Of a DNA stretch of 64,000 nucleotides, positions 47,148-56,687 are shown in pieces. Each line of letters starts with the position of its first letter. Position 1 is the first letter of the stretch. The DNA is taken from the NCBI RefSeq assembly GCF_022919115.1, contig NZ_CP095072.1, positions 2,790,001-2,854,000 on the forward strand, written 5' to 3'. Source of the stretch: Gracilibacillus caseinilyticus. GTDB taxonomy: Bacteria; Bacillota; Bacilli; Bacillales; Amphibacillaceae. The translations under genes were made by a program, and so were the position numbers. The notes under the pieces are model-generated. The model had not been told where the DNA came from. It was given only the letters and a program-made list of their open reading frames with translations, and made no database searches.

Positions 47148-47507
47148 ATGAAGTTCTTATATTTATTTCTTATTCTTATAGGTGTGATGTTTTTCGAAAA
47201 AATAAGCAATAAACTCTTAGGCATAAAGCCGATAAAGATTTGGAAAAACAGTGGGGGAAACTTGGACCGTTTGGGCAGGTTTATCATTATGTTCATTTTT
47301 CTTTGTGTTTTACCTTTTCTGGTTTGGAATGATATTAATATGAAATGGTATTGGATTACTTACTTCACTGTAATCATTGGATTTAGAGCGGTCCTCGAGT
47401 GGTTATATGTTAGAGAAACGAAGCAATATCGGACAACGATTCTTTCACTTGTTGTTGGGATCATCCTATTTATCAATTTAGATTATTTCATTCCAGGAGT
47501 ATATTGA
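47148..47507 (+). CDS. DUF4181-like small membrane protein
   Basis: 119 residues with four hydrophobic segments. FFEKISNKLLGIKPIKIWKN, NLDRLGRFII and YVRETKQYRTTILSL resemble the DUF4181 family common in Bacillaceae. AAAAGGAGAG precedes the ATG. Function unknown; it may be cotranscribed with the Nudix gene 18 bases downstream. Confidence 0.7.
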   Translation: MKFLYLFLILIGVMFFEKISNKLLGIKPIKIWKNSGGNLDRLGRFIIMFIFLCVLPFLVWNDINMKWYWITYFTVIIGFRAVLEWLYVRETKQYRTTILSLVVGIILFINLDYFIPGVY

Positions 47508-47525
47508 GTGAGGAGAGATAGCTAA

Positions 47526-48146
47526 ATGGAACAGGAATTACTGAAGGTGTTTGACGAAAACGAAAAGCATACAGGAATTGCTTCTCGTGCAGATGTACAT
47601 ACATATGGTTATTGGCATGAAGTATTTCATTGCTGGTTTATCAGTAGAGAATCGAATACAGATTACGTATATATACAATTACGGAGTGATAGCAAAAAGG
47701 ACTATCCAGGCCTTTTTGACATTACTGCAGCAGGTCATTTATTAGCGAATGAAACGGTTGAAGATGGGGTTAGGGAAATTGAAGAAGAATTAGGTGTTAC
47801 ACTTCGTTTTGATCAATTAAGTTCCTTAGGTATCATGAAGTATACCAATGTACAGCAGCATTTTATCGATAAAGAAATGGCAAATGTATTTTTAAATCAA
47901 GGATCCTTTGATTTGGAGGACTTTACGCTTCAGGAAGAAGAGGTAGCAGGCATAATAAAGGTCACTTTAAAGGATTTTGAGGATTTATGGCTCGGAGAAA
48001 AAGAACAGATCCACATGCAAGGTTTCACTGTGAAAGATAATACGAAAAAGTGGATCGAAGGGAACATTGGAAAAAATCATTTTGTACCACATCAAAGTTT
48101 GTTTTATGAGTCAGTAGTTGAACGAATCAAGCATCATATGGGTTAA
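47526..48146 (+). CDS. Nudix hydrolase (isopentenyl-diphosphate isomerase-like/YfcD type)
   Basis: 206 residues. The Nudix box is complete: GHLLANETVEDGVREIEEELGV follows GX5EX7REUXEEXGU. The surrounding YGYWHEVFHCWFISR and DYPGLFDITAAGH are typical of the YfcD subgroup, which hydrolyses nucleoside-diphosphate-linked compounds; the substrate is unknown. GGAG upstream. It probably forms a short operon with the following acetyltransferase. Confidence 0.88.
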   Translation: MEQELLKVFDENEKHTGIASRADVHTYGYWHEVFHCWFISRESNTDYVYIQLRSDSKKDYPGLFDITAAGHLLANETVEDGVREIEEELGVTLRFDQLSSLGIMKYTNVQQHFIDKEMANVFLNQGSFDLEDFTLQEEEVAGIIKVTLKDFEDLWLGEKEQIHMQGFTVKDNTKKWIEGNIGKNHFVPHQSLFYESVVERIKHHMG

Positions 48147-48182
48147 TTATTAATTATATAAGGGTGAAACGAGGAGAATCAG

Positions 48183-48644
48183 TTGGAAATCAAAAAAGAT
48201 AATTTACAGGGGACAGAAATAAAAGAATTAATTATCGATCATTTAAAAAGCATGACATTGCATTCCCCACCGGAAAGTATCCATGCCCTAAACCTAGACG
48301 AATTACGAAAACCGGATATAACGTTCTGGGCGGTGTGGGAGGGGGAGCAATTACTTGGGTGTGGTGCATTAAAGGAGCTGAATGCGACAAATGGTGAGAT
48401 AAAATCGATGAAAACCTCGTCTCAACATTTGCGAAAAGGGATCTCAACACATTTGTTGCAATTTATAATCGAAGAGGCGAAACGCAGAGGATATGCACGT
48501 CTTAGTTTAGAGACAGGTTCCATGGCTGCATTTGCCCCTGCGAGAAAGCTCTATAAAAAATTTGGTTTCCGTTATTGTGAGCCGTTCTCCGATTATAGAG
48601 AAGATGAGAATAGTGTTTTCATGACAAAAGAAATTAATGTCTGA
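48183..48644 (+). CDS. GNAT-family N-acetyltransferase (YsnE-like)
   Basis: 153 residues. FWAVWEGEQLLGCGALKEL, EIKSMKTSSQHLRKGISTHLL (acetyl-CoA loop, motif A) and YARLSLETGSMAAFAPARKLYKKFGF (motif B) mark a GNAT of the PA4026/YsnE group. It transfers acetyl to a small-molecule or protein amine; substrate unknown. TTG start at 48183 with GAGGAG seven bases upstream. Confidence 0.85.
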   Translation: MEIKKDNLQGTEIKELIIDHLKSMTLHSPPESIHALNLDELRKPDITFWAVWEGEQLLGCGALKELNATNGEIKSMKTSSQHLRKGISTHLLQFIIEEAKRRGYARLSLETGSMAAFAPARKLYKKFGFRYCEPFSDYREDENSVFMTKEINV

Positions 48645-48677
48645 ACAGGTATACAACAAAAGGACGAGGATGATAGC

Positions 48678-48916
48678 ATGTTAAAGTTATTACGCCAATT
48701 TATCGCAGTTATCGTTTTATTTACTTCTTTGTATAGTATTTTTTTAATAATCACACCGTTGTCCCATACATGCTATTTGGCCTTGGTATTTTAATGTTGA
48801 TAATGGGTGTCGAAGGATGGAATGAACAAAAAGCCAAGGCATGCCTTTACTTTACTACGGCTATCCTTACGATGACTGTACTCATCCAAGATATTTATAG
48901 AATGATCAACATGTAA
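48678..48916 (+). pseudogene. DUF3953-like small membrane protein gene with a frameshift
   Basis: The first frame begins MLKLLRQFIAVIVLFTSLYSIF and soon stops; the shifted frame continues FNNHTVVPYMLFGLGILMLI then MGVEGWNEQKAK and ends at TAA 48914-48916. The combined product of about 79 residues has the three-helix layout of DUF3953. The break is at the T7 run near 48740-48746; eight T would restore the frame. Function unknown. Confidence 0.7.
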
Positions 48917-48923
48917 GGACCCA

Positions 48924-49790
48924 CTATCCTCGGTAGATTTGCTTTAAATAAACTGAAGGGGACATCCCGGTAATTTTTTTAAAAACACGGCTGAAATAAA
49001 AAGGGTTCGCGAAACCTAACAGATCACTGACTTCCGATACATTATAATTTTCTTTTCGAAACAATTGAATCGCTTTTTCTATTATCCGCTCATTTTGATA
49101 TTGAGTAATGCTCTTGCCTGTCTGTTGTTTAAATATTGTCGACAGATAGGCATAGTTCATGCCAAGGGTATCGGCAATTTCATCACTTGCCAGTTTATGA
49201 TCATCATGATCATCCATTAATTGAATCATTTTTGCTACCATGCGATTAGATTTCTTATTGGTATAAGCTTCAAGGCGCTGTGTATATAACTCCAAAAAAA
49301 ATTGATGAGCATGCATCGATAACAGCATCGGTCTCATTGGATGATGAGATTCATACCACTCGATTAATTGGTCGAGCTGTGTTTCTGCATACCCGGCATG
49401 TGCCACTTTACCATTCTTCGGCATCGTTACTTTCGTCTGATATTCATCCTGATGGATTAGAGAAGTTTTTCCGAAGGTATTATATTCAGGCAGCGATTGG
49501 TCTGGTTCGTTGTCGTAAAAATGTATAAAATACCAGTTCGAGCCTGGCTGATAGAAATCATCCCCCCAATGATGGACATTCTTTCTAAGAAAAAGATAGC
49601 TTCCTTTCGTTAGAATATATTCTTCTCCATCTTCGATAACTTGAAGTCTTCCCTTAGTTACATAAATAAATACATGTAAATCAGGCAGGACACGATCAGG
49701 GTGTTTTAAAATACCATCCCTGTCTTCCATTAGAGCAATTTCTTGAATGAGTGGGAGAGAATGATTGCAAATTGCTACGGAATGTTCCAT
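48924..49790 (-). CDS. AraC-family regulator divergent from the GH127/146 gene
   Basis: 288 residues. N-terminal cupin-like sugar-binding domain (LPDLHVFIYVTKGRLQVIEDGEEY, WYFIHFYD), C-terminal AraC double helix-turn-helix (LASDEIADTLGMNYAYLSTIF; NVSEVSDLLGFANPFYFSRVFK). The ATG at 49790 is nine bases from AAAGG; TTG 49799 overlaps that site. It is transcribed away from the beta-L-arabinofuranosidase gene and very likely activates it in response to arabinose-containing sugars. Confidence 0.88.
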   Translation of the reverse strand: MEHSVAICNHSLPLIQEIALMEDRDGILKHPDRVLPDLHVFIYVTKGRLQVIEDGEEYILTKGSYLFLRKNVHHWGDDFYQPGSNWYFIHFYDNEPDQSLPEYNTFGKTSLIHQDEYQTKVTMPKNGKVAHAGYAETQLDQLIEWYESHHPMRPMLLSMHAHQFFLELYTQRLEAYTNKKSNRMVAKMIQLMDDHDDHKLASDEIADTLGMNYAYLSTIFKQQTGKSITQYQNERIIEKAIQLFRKENYNVSEVSDLLGFANPFYFSRVFKKITGMSPSVYLKQIYRG

Positions 49791-49932
49791 GATTATCAAC
49801 CTTTCTTTTACTGTTAATCATAGTCTATCATAATTCCAAAAAAAAGATATGTAATCAGATTAATAATGAATGTACTTTTGGTGAGATTCACTTCATACTA
49901 GAGGCAACGTTTCATTTTGGAGGTAGGTATTT

Positions 49933-52209
49933 ATGCAAAATATTCGATTATTAGAGAGTATGTTTAATCAATCACAGCTTAAAGGTAAAGAGTATTTACT
50001 CAATTTAGATGTTGACCGTCTTATTGCGCCCTGTTACGAAGCAGCTGGCCAACAAGCGAAAAAAATACGTTATGGCGGATGGGAAGAAAAAGAAATAGCA
50101 GGGCATTCACTTGGTCACTGGCTATCAGCAGCTGCTGCTATGTACAGTGTCACGGAAGATTCTCAATTGAAAGAAAAAATAGATTACGCGCTAACAGAAA
50201 TAGCGAACGTTCAATCCTTTGATGTGGATGGCTATGTCAGCGGTTTTCCAAGAGACTGTTTTGATCGAGTCTTTACTGGTGATTTTGAAGTGGGACATTT
50301 TAATCTGGGAGGATCATGGGTTCCGTGGTATTCAATTGATAAAATTTATGCGGGATTAATTGATGTTTATCAATTACTTAAAGATGATCGTGCACTGGAA
50401 ATTGTGAAAAGGCTTGCTGATTGGGCTTATAATGGTTTAAGATATTTGAACGAAGAGCAATTTCAAAGAATGTTAATTTGTGAACACGGTGGGATGATGG
50501 AGGTTTTTGCTAATTTATATGTGTTAACAGAAGAGAAGAGATATCTAGAGTTAGCCGAACGCTTTTATCATCGGGCTGTGTTAGATCCGTTAGCTAACAA
50601 ACAGGATGACTTAGAGGGGAAACATGCCAATACCCAATTCCCTAAAGTGATCGGGGCAGCTAAATTGTATAATATTACTGGAAATCAAAAATATAGAACA
50701 ATTGCAGAGTATTTCTGGGATCAAGTCGTTCATTACCGGACTTATGCAATCGGGGGCAATAGTATAAGAGAACATTTCGGACCAGAGAACAATGAAGAGT
50801 TAGGAATTTTGACAACAGAAACTTGTAATACGTATAACATGCTAATTTTGACGGAATTACTATTTGAATGGAATCCTTCAGCTCATTACTATGATTATTA
50901 CGAGCGGGCATTGTATAATCATATATTGGCTTCTCAAGATCCGGATTCAGGAATGAAAACATATTTTGTTTCGTCACAGCCTGGTCATTTTAAAGTATAT
51001 CATTCTCATGATCACTCTTTTTGGTGTTGTACGGGAACTGGCATGGAAAACCCAGCAAGATACAATCGCCGAATTTTTGAAAGGATTGACAATCGTCTCT
51101 ACGTTCATTTGTTTATTCCAGCTGAATGGAATGACGGTGAACTTATAGTTAATCAGCAAACCAAATTTCCTTATCATGAATCTACTACCATTCAAATGGA
51201 GAAGGCTGATGAGGGAATCAAGGAAATAGCAATTCGAAAGCCAACCTGGGCAGCTGGAGATATAGTAATTAAGCTTAACGGGCGAGTAGTAACACCTGTT
51301 GAATCTAATGGGTATCTGTTGATTCGAGCTGATTTTCGAAATGGTGATCAAATCACATGTTCACTGCCAATGAACCTGCACCGTTATTATGCTAAAGACG
51401 ATCGTACAAAACAAGTTCTGATGTATGGACCGATTATTTTAGCTGGTGCATTAGGCAGAGAGAACTATCCTGAGAGAGATATATTGGAAGACCACTTAGC
51501 TTTAAACCATCATCCGTTAATCAACGTACCAACACTAGTTACAGACAGTCCACTGGAGGAACAAGTAACTTGTACGGATCAAGGCAGACTTTATTTCGAA
51601 ACAGATGCGATTGGTTATCCCGGTCAGCAACGGATGAAGCTAAAGCCATTTTATGATATTCATCATGAGCGATATACAATTTATTGGTATGTGATGTCAC
51701 ATGCGCTTTATAAAGAGCGTGGAGATGCAGAATTAAAGCGAAAGGCGAAAGAGCAGCAAATTATTGTGGATGAAGTAACGCCTCATGAACAACAGCCAGA
51801 GATCGAACATCATATGCAAGCAGTCCGTTCAAGCTCCGGCTATAACAATGATGTGCATAGTGGTTGGCGTGATGCGCGAGATGGTGGCTATTTCAGCTAC
51901 CAATTGAAAGTAGAGCAGGATCGGGAAATGTATTTATATGTTACGTATAATCGGGGTGATTTCACCATGGAGGAAAATGGTCGAAGTTATCAAAGACACT
52001 TTGATATTCTGTTGGAAGGAGAAGTTATTGCAACGGAGCACTTTACAAAACCAAACATCGGAGCATTATACGGAAAAAGGTATCCGATCCCATCACGTTT
52101 ACTCGCAGATAAAGACTATGTAACCGTGACATTTTCTGCAAAGGAAGATGCTATTGCCGGTGGAGTTTATCATGTTCGAATGTTAAATGAAGCATCTTTT
52201 TTCTCCTGA
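49933..52209 (+). CDS. beta-L-arabinofuranosidase-like glycoside hydrolase (GH127/GH146, DUF1680)
   Basis: 758 residues. An (alpha/alpha)6 barrel (about 1-420) and beta domains, with a C-terminal DUF4986-type module (GWRDARDGGYFSYQLKVEQD). The Zn-Cys catalytic site of GH127 is visible: Glu296-x-Cys298 in TETCNTYNML and Cys365-Cys366 in WCCTGTGMENPARY, corresponding to Glu338, Cys340, Cys417 and Cys418 of HypBA1. It removes beta-linked L-arabinofuranose from plant glycans. No signal peptide, so cytoplasmic. GGAGG precedes the ATG. With the pectin locus it suggests growth on plant cell walls. Confidence 0.88.
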   Translation: MQNIRLLESMFNQSQLKGKEYLLNLDVDRLIAPCYEAAGQQAKKIRYGGWEEKEIAGHSLGHWLSAAAAMYSVTEDSQLKEKIDYALTEIANVQSFDVDGYVSGFPRDCFDRVFTGDFEVGHFNLGGSWVPWYSIDKIYAGLIDVYQLLKDDRALEIVKRLADWAYNGLRYLNEEQFQRMLICEHGGMMEVFANLYVLTEEKRYLELAERFYHRAVLDPLANKQDDLEGKHANTQFPKVIGAAKLYNITGNQKYRTIAEYFWDQVVHYRTYAIGGNSIREHFGPENNEELGILTTETCNTYNMLILTELLFEWNPSAHYYDYYERALYNHILASQDPDSGMKTYFVSSQPGHFKVYHSHDHSFWCCTGTGMENPARYNRRIFERIDNRLYVHLFIPAEWNDGELIVNQQTKFPYHESTTIQMEKADEGIKEIAIRKPTWAAGDIVIKLNGRVVTPVESNGYLLIRADFRNGDQITCSLPMNLHRYYAKDDRTKQVLMYGPIILAGALGRENYPERDILEDHLALNHHPLINVPTLVTDSPLEEQVTCTDQGRLYFETDAIGYPGQQRMKLKPFYDIHHERYTIYWYVMSHALYKERGDAELKRKAKEQQIIVDEVTPHEQQPEIEHHMQAVRSSSGYNNDVHSGWRDARDGGYFSYQLKVEQDREMYLYVTYNRGDFTMEENGRSYQRHFDILLEGEVIATEHFTKPNIGALYGKRYPIPSRLLADKDYVTVTFSAKEDAIAGGVYHVRMLNEASFFS

Positions 52210-52216
52210 AATAAAT

Positions 52217-52256
52217 AAGAAGATCCCCCTTAGGAAAGAAAGGGGATCTTCTTTTT
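52217..52256 (+). terminator. terminator after the GH127/146 gene
   Basis: AGAAGATCCCC and GGGGATCTTCT with a T5 tail; it also serves the convergent YjcZ-like gene. Confidence 0.85.
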
Positions 52257-52288
52257 AGGTGGAGTAGGGTACCCTGCCTCTATTTATA

Positions 52289-52426
52289 TTAGCTATAGAA
52301 AGAAGCACCAACAATAATTAACAAAATGAATAGTACAACGATTAAGGCAAAACCGCTGCCATATCCACCGCCGTAACCATATCCACTACCGTATCCACCG
52401 CATGGATTGCATCCGTAGTAACTCAT
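52289..52426 (-). CDS. YjcZ-family small protein
   Basis: 45 residues: a Gly/Tyr-rich head ([20 protein letters not shown]) followed by one transmembrane helix ([20 protein letters not shown]). This is the plan of the YjcZ/YhaL-type sporulation peptides of Bacillaceae. AAGGAGGT is nine bases before the ATG. Probably made in the spore mother cell or coat; exact role unknown. Confidence 0.85.
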   Translation of the reverse strand: MSYYGCNPCGGYGSGYGYGGGYGSGFALIVVLFILLIIVGASFYS

Positions 52427-52742
52427 CTAAAATCAACCTCCTTGTGTGTTATCACTATATAATGTATGTCTGTCATGGAAATAAGTTAGGGTAAATGACC
52501 ATATTTTTAAAAAATGGGCGGTGAATAAGCCTGAAAAAAACATTGTTAGATATATTAACAAAAGTGTATTGGTATATAAATTCCTTTGTTATATTATATG
52601 TAACTTATTAGTTAGTGAATGTGGAAAGTTCATTAATTAATACAATACATGTAAGCCTAAAAATTAGTCCACTTTAGCCTGCTTATATGTATGATAGCTT
52701 GTTGCTCCCCTATCCATTTAAGGTGTCTGTTTTACAAAACAC

Positions 52743-52778
52743 AAAAAAACCAGCTTTTGAAAAGAAGCTGGTTTTTTT
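52743..52778. terminator. isolated bidirectional terminator hairpin
   Basis: AAAAAAACCAGCTT and AAGCTGGTTTTTTT around TTGAAAAG. No gene ends just upstream on the plus strand; the 52427-52742 stretch shows nothing recognisable. Confidence 0.75.
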
Positions 52779-52829
52779 GTGTGCTCTTATATCAGCGAAG
52801 ATAGTATATAATCATCATTTGAAAGTAAA

Positions 52830-52941
52830 ACATCTGCCCCCACAGGACGCGGAGCATATTTCCGGAGCTTTGCTAAGCACGTGAAAAATTTCAAAATAGC
52901 CAAATTGTTAAACAGTATCACTTTACATAACCCGTATTATT
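52830..52941. repeat. one-ended remnant of the dispersed repeat family
   Basis: CCACAGGACGCGGAGCATAT (from about 52839) is also found at about 58882, and the right end CTTTACATAACCCGTATTAT matches the family's right terminus. No left terminal repeat was found. Confidence 0.6.
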
Positions 52942-52966
52942 AAACTTAACTTATAGGATTTTTTAG

Positions 52967-53755
52967 TTACACAATACCAAGCGTTGCGAGTCCGTTGTAA
53001 ATACCGGAGTCTTCAACGGAGGTTGTTTTATACTTAGCATAGGCAAATAATTCTGGATTGGCATTTCCCATTGCAAAGCTGTACTCGACGGCTTGTAACA
53101 TTTGCTTATCGTTCATGCCATCACCAAATGCAATGGCTTGAGACGGTTCTATAGCTAACTGCTTCAAAGTATGTTGAATCGCAAAGCCTTTATTGACATT
53201 TTCACGAATGACATCATAGTTGTGTTCAAGTCCTTTGACATTAACTTGAGAAAAATAGATATTCTCGTTAGCAAGGTCATATAATACCGGTTCGTGCGGT
53301 TTCACATTCATGACGGTAATTCCCAGGATATCATCGCGAAAGTGCTGTTCATATAATTGACAATCCTTAAGATGGAAATAGTTGATAAATTCCTTTACAT
53401 ATTCTTTTGTCCTATTGGTTAACAGATTTAATCCCTTAGTATACAATATCATTTCATGTTGCTGTTGCTTGGCGACTTCCAGATAATGATCAATCATTGC
53501 GCCATCTAATGGTTCGTTCACCATGGTATTGCCGTTATAAATCGCATAGGCACCATTATAACCAATCAACGAATCGATTTGTAAGGTGTCGGCAATTTCA
53601 TCAATCTCATGAAGTGGACGACCAGTAGCAAGAAAAACTTCTATTCCATTTGTCTGAGCTTGTTTCACTGCTTTTTTAGTAGATGCTTCTATGGAATGAT
53701 CCTGCTTTAGGATAGTCCCGTCAATATCTAAGAATAAAGCTTTAAAGTTGTTCAT
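52967..53755 (-). CDS. Cof-type HAD phosphatase
   Basis: 262 residues. HAD motifs: DIDGT (residues 10-14), TGRP, Lys in the cap-to-core link, and GDGMNDKQML. A C2 cap lies between. Such enzymes dephosphorylate sugar phosphates, flavin or pyridoxal phosphates in the cytoplasm; substrate not predictable. GAGGAGAAA precedes the ATG. It is downstream of lipA on the same strand. Confidence 0.88.
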   Translation of the reverse strand: MNNFKALFLDIDGTILKQDHSIEASTKKAVKQAQTNGIEVFLATGRPLHEIDEIADTLQIDSLIGYNGAYAIYNGNTMVNEPLDGAMIDHYLEVAKQQQHEMILYTKGLNLLTNRTKEYVKEFINYFHLKDCQLYEQHFRDDILGITVMNVKPHEPVLYDLANENIYFSQVNVKGLEHNYDVIRENVNKGFAIQHTLKQLAIEPSQAIAFGDGMNDKQMLQAVEYSFAMGNANPELFAYAKYKTTSVEDSGIYNGLATLGIV

Positions 53756-53781
53756 CTTTTTCTCCTCGATTGTTGGATATG

Positions 53782-54729
53782 CTAAAATGTAAAGTTATTT
53801 AATTGCTCTCCGCTGGATTCCTCATAGCCTTTCATGTATTTAATACGGCGTTGGGCAGATGATTGATTGACCTGTTCATCAGCATGATAGGAAGAGCGGA
53901 CAAGCGGTCCTGCTTCACAATGCCTAAAGCCTTTCGATAATGCAATCTGTTTTAATTCTTCAAATTCGTCTGGGTGATAATAGCGTTCTACATTTAAATG
54001 TTTCTTTGTTGGTTGCAAATATTGGCCAATTGTCATGATATCTACATTGTTAGCACGTAGGTCATCCATCGTTTCGATGATCTCCTCTTTTGTTTCTCCT
54101 AATCCTACCATTAGACTCGATTTGGTAGGTGTATTAGGGGCAATCTCCTTCACGCGACGCAATAATTCTAATGAGCGATCATACATGGCAATAGCACGAA
54201 CTTTTTTCGTTAATCGCCGAACGGTTTCGATATTGTGGTTAAAAATATCAGGGGCACTGTCCATCAAATTATGTAAACTCTCATAATCCCCTTTCATATC
54301 AGAAGGTAATATTTCTATCGTACAGCCAGGTACTTTTGCTTTTATCTGTCTAACTGTTTCGGCGAAAACAGCGGCACCGCCGTCCTTTAAATCATCACGT
54401 GCAACCGCGGTTACTACCACATGCTTTAATCCCATAATTTCAACAGATTCAGCAACTCTGGCAGGCTCTCCCCAGTCTAATTCATTAGGGAGACCTGTTT
54501 TTACTGCACAGAATCGGCAACCTCTTGTACAAGTATCACCTAATATCATAAATGTAGCGGTTTTTCGTTCACTCCAACATTCATGTATATTCGGACACCT
54601 TGCCTCTTCGCATACAGTATTTAATCGTTTATCTCTCATTAAATGCTTCAAACGGTTATACGATTTGTTTGTATTAATTTTTATTTTGAGCCAATCAGGT
54701 TTACGCACATGTTCTTCTTTCTTCGCCAT
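53782..54729 (-). CDS. lipA: lipoyl synthase
   Basis: 315 residues. Radical-SAM cluster motif [10 protein letters not shown] and the auxiliary cluster motif [12 protein letters not shown] are both intact, as is RSSYHADEQ near the end, whose Ser ligates the auxiliary cluster in LipA. It inserts two sulfur atoms into protein-bound octanoyl groups. AGGAGTG precedes the ATG at 54729; the frame opens 30 bases further upstream. The gene lies 11 bases behind lipM, making a two-gene lipoate operon. Confidence 0.95.
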   Translation of the reverse strand: MAKKEEHVRKPDWLKIKINTNKSYNRLKHLMRDKRLNTVCEEARCPNIHECWSERKTATFMILGDTCTRGCRFCAVKTGLPNELDWGEPARVAESVEIMGLKHVVVTAVARDDLKDGGAAVFAETVRQIKAKVPGCTIEILPSDMKGDYESLHNLMDSAPDIFNHNIETVRRLTKKVRAIAMYDRSLELLRRVKEIAPNTPTKSSLMVGLGETKEEIIETMDDLRANNVDIMTIGQYLQPTKKHLNVERYYHPDEFEELKQIALSKGFRHCEAGPLVRSSYHADEQVNQSSAQRRIKYMKGYEESSGEQLNNFTF

Positions 54730-54740
54730 GACTTTCACTC

Positions 54741-55562
54741 CTATCTGGAAAGATTCCATTCATTCTGTAGATATTTGTTACGCATTAATGTTTCTATTTC
54801 CTGTTGCTGTTCTTCATTTAAGTGGAAGGCTTGCAATTGTATATCTAAGCCTTTTTCAAAACCGTTCTTGAAAGCATCCTGCGCTTCTGCCATCGAAATA
54901 TTACGTTTAGCAGCATCGTTTAGTGAGATCGCTTTTCCTTGAAATGCTTCTCGTGCTCTTTGTTTGACTTGTTCATTCCGATAAATAAATAGATCATAGA
55001 GCTGGTGGTTATCGACTGTAAGTGGTATGGAACCATGCTGTAAGATTACTCCGTTTTTTCTGGTTTGTGCACTTCCTGCAGCTTTTTTACTGTCTACTAC
55101 TAATTCATACCAGGAAGGTTCTTCGAAACAAACTGCCGATTGTGAGGATGACCGTTTGTCTTTAGGTATCGAAAAATCTGCTTCAATTCCTAATTCTTGA
55201 AAACCATTTAACAAGCCTTTGGATAGTACTAAGTACGCCTCTTTAACCGATCGAGGCATTTTAGGATGATCTTCTGAGACAATAATACTGTAGGTTAATT
55301 CATTATCATGCAGGACTGCTCTGCCACCAGTAAGTCTTCTGACCAAACCTATGTTGTGCCGATTTATGGCTTCCAAATCTATTTTATTCGTTGTCTTTTG
55401 GAAATATCCAATCGATAACCCAGCGGGCGTCCATTGGTAAAATCGAATAATGGGAGGAATCAGCTTTTCACTGTGCCATCGTAATAAACATTCATCTACC
55501 GCCATGTTATATGCAGGCGATTGTTTCCCTGTATCAATAAAGTACCAAGTTTCCGTCATCAT
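54741..55562 (-). CDS. lipM: octanoyl-[carrier protein]:protein octanoyltransferase
   Basis: 273 residues, lipoate/biotin ligase fold. [18 protein letters not shown] holds the substrate loop, and [15 protein letters not shown] carries the catalytic Cys seen in LipM. It loads octanoate from acyl carrier protein onto GcvH, the first step of the Bacillus lipoylation route; LipA acts next. Two adjacent ATGs begin the frame; no strong ribosome binding site is visible upstream. Confidence 0.92.
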   Translation of the reverse strand: MMTETWYFIDTGKQSPAYNMAVDECLLRWHSEKLIPPIIRFYQWTPAGLSIGYFQKTTNKIDLEAINRHNIGLVRRLTGGRAVLHDNELTYSIIVSEDHPKMPRSVKEAYLVLSKGLLNGFQELGIEADFSIPKDKRSSSQSAVCFEEPSWYELVVDSKKAAGSAQTRKNGVILQHGSIPLTVDNHQLYDLFIYRNEQVKQRAREAFQGKAISLNDAAKRNISMAEAQDAFKNGFEKGLDIQLQAFHLNEEQQQEIETLMRNKYLQNEWNLSR

Positions 55563-55738
55563 ATTCTTTTTTTCTCAAAAATTGTAGAGAAAAAAACAGT
55601 GCCTCCCTTCCTTTTATTATCAAATAAATCCATAATTTATGGTACATCCTGGATAACTATCTGTCAAAAAATTGAGATCATTATGAATATTATATCAATA
55701 TGTTATAGTGGAATAGTCAGAGATGGGAGATAGAGATC

Positions 55739-56650
55739 ATGAATGGTTTTAATGAACAATTTTTCATATCAATTGTTATCATTGCAATTGGTTATCTATT
55801 GAAAAGAATGAACATTGTAAAAGAAAAAGATGGAGAAGGTATTGCACGAGTTATCTTTAATTTGACGTTACCTTGTCTCATTATTGTTACTTTTAATGAT
55901 ATGGAGTTTACCCCTTCCTTATTTTATTTAATTGTTATCGCTTTTATTTATGGTGTCTTCAATGCTTTAGCAGGACTGTTTGTTTTCAGAAAACATAGCA
56001 AGGATATGAAAGGTACATTTGGTATGATGGTACCTGGTCTGAACATTGGTTTATTTGCTTATCCACTTGTAGAAGGTTTATTTGGCTTTGAAGGACTTCA
56101 ATATTTTGGTATGTTTGATGTGGGAAATGCCTTTATTGTATTTGGTCTAAGCTATATCATTGCAGGAGTCTATGCTGGAAATGCAGGGATGTTGGAGACA
56201 CGTTCGATTATTTTGAAACTGGCTAAATCGATTCCGCTACAAACCTATTTGATTATGTGTTTACTTAATATTTTCAACTTTTCCTTGCCGGACGAGGTAT
56301 TGAATGTGACAAGTGTTATCTCTGTGGCGAATATGCCGCTGTCTTTATTACTGTTAGGGTTATATTTAAATTTTTCATTTGCGAAAGGTTATGGTAAGCT
56401 GCTGAGTAAATTTTTGTTAACCAAATATGGCATAGGGTTAATAAGCGGGTTCGCTTGTTATGTATGGTTGCCAGTGGAGGATATGTTTAAATTCACATTA
56501 TTGATTGGCTTTATTTTGCCAACACCTGCATCGGTATTACCTTATGCGATTATGTTTGGTTATAATCAGCGAATGGTTGGTACGGCTTCTAACCTGACAA
56601 TGATGATTAGTTTTCTGCTAATCTGGTGTATCGTGAATATTGTAGTTTAA
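55739..56650 (+). CDS. AEC-family transporter
   Basis: 303 residues, about ten hydrophobic helices in two similar halves (FFISIVIIAIGYLLKRMNIV..; PLQTYLIMCLLNIFNFSLP..). FNLTLPCLIIVTFNDME and LNIGLFAYPLVEGLFG are auxin-efflux-carrier (AEC) family motifs; related bacterial carriers export or import malate and other acids. GGGAGATAGAG precedes the ATG. It begins a run of three plus-strand genes. Substrate unknown. Confidence 0.82.
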   Translation: MNGFNEQFFISIVIIAIGYLLKRMNIVKEKDGEGIARVIFNLTLPCLIIVTFNDMEFTPSLFYLIVIAFIYGVFNALAGLFVFRKHSKDMKGTFGMMVPGLNIGLFAYPLVEGLFGFEGLQYFGMFDVGNAFIVFGLSYIIAGVYAGNAGMLETRSIILKLAKSIPLQTYLIMCLLNIFNFSLPDEVLNVTSVISVANMPLSLLLLGLYLNFSFAKGYGKLLSKFLLTKYGIGLISGFACYVWLPVEDMFKFTLLIGFILPTPASVLPYAIMFGYNQRMVGTASNLTMMISFLLIWCIVNIVV

Positions 56651-56687
56651 TAAGTTCATGGATTAATAGTGGAATAGAGGTGAAGGA

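Noticed and set aside
49900..49922. GCAACGTTTCA before the GH127/146 gene as a cre site
   Set aside because: Spacing around CG does not fit the CcpA consensus.
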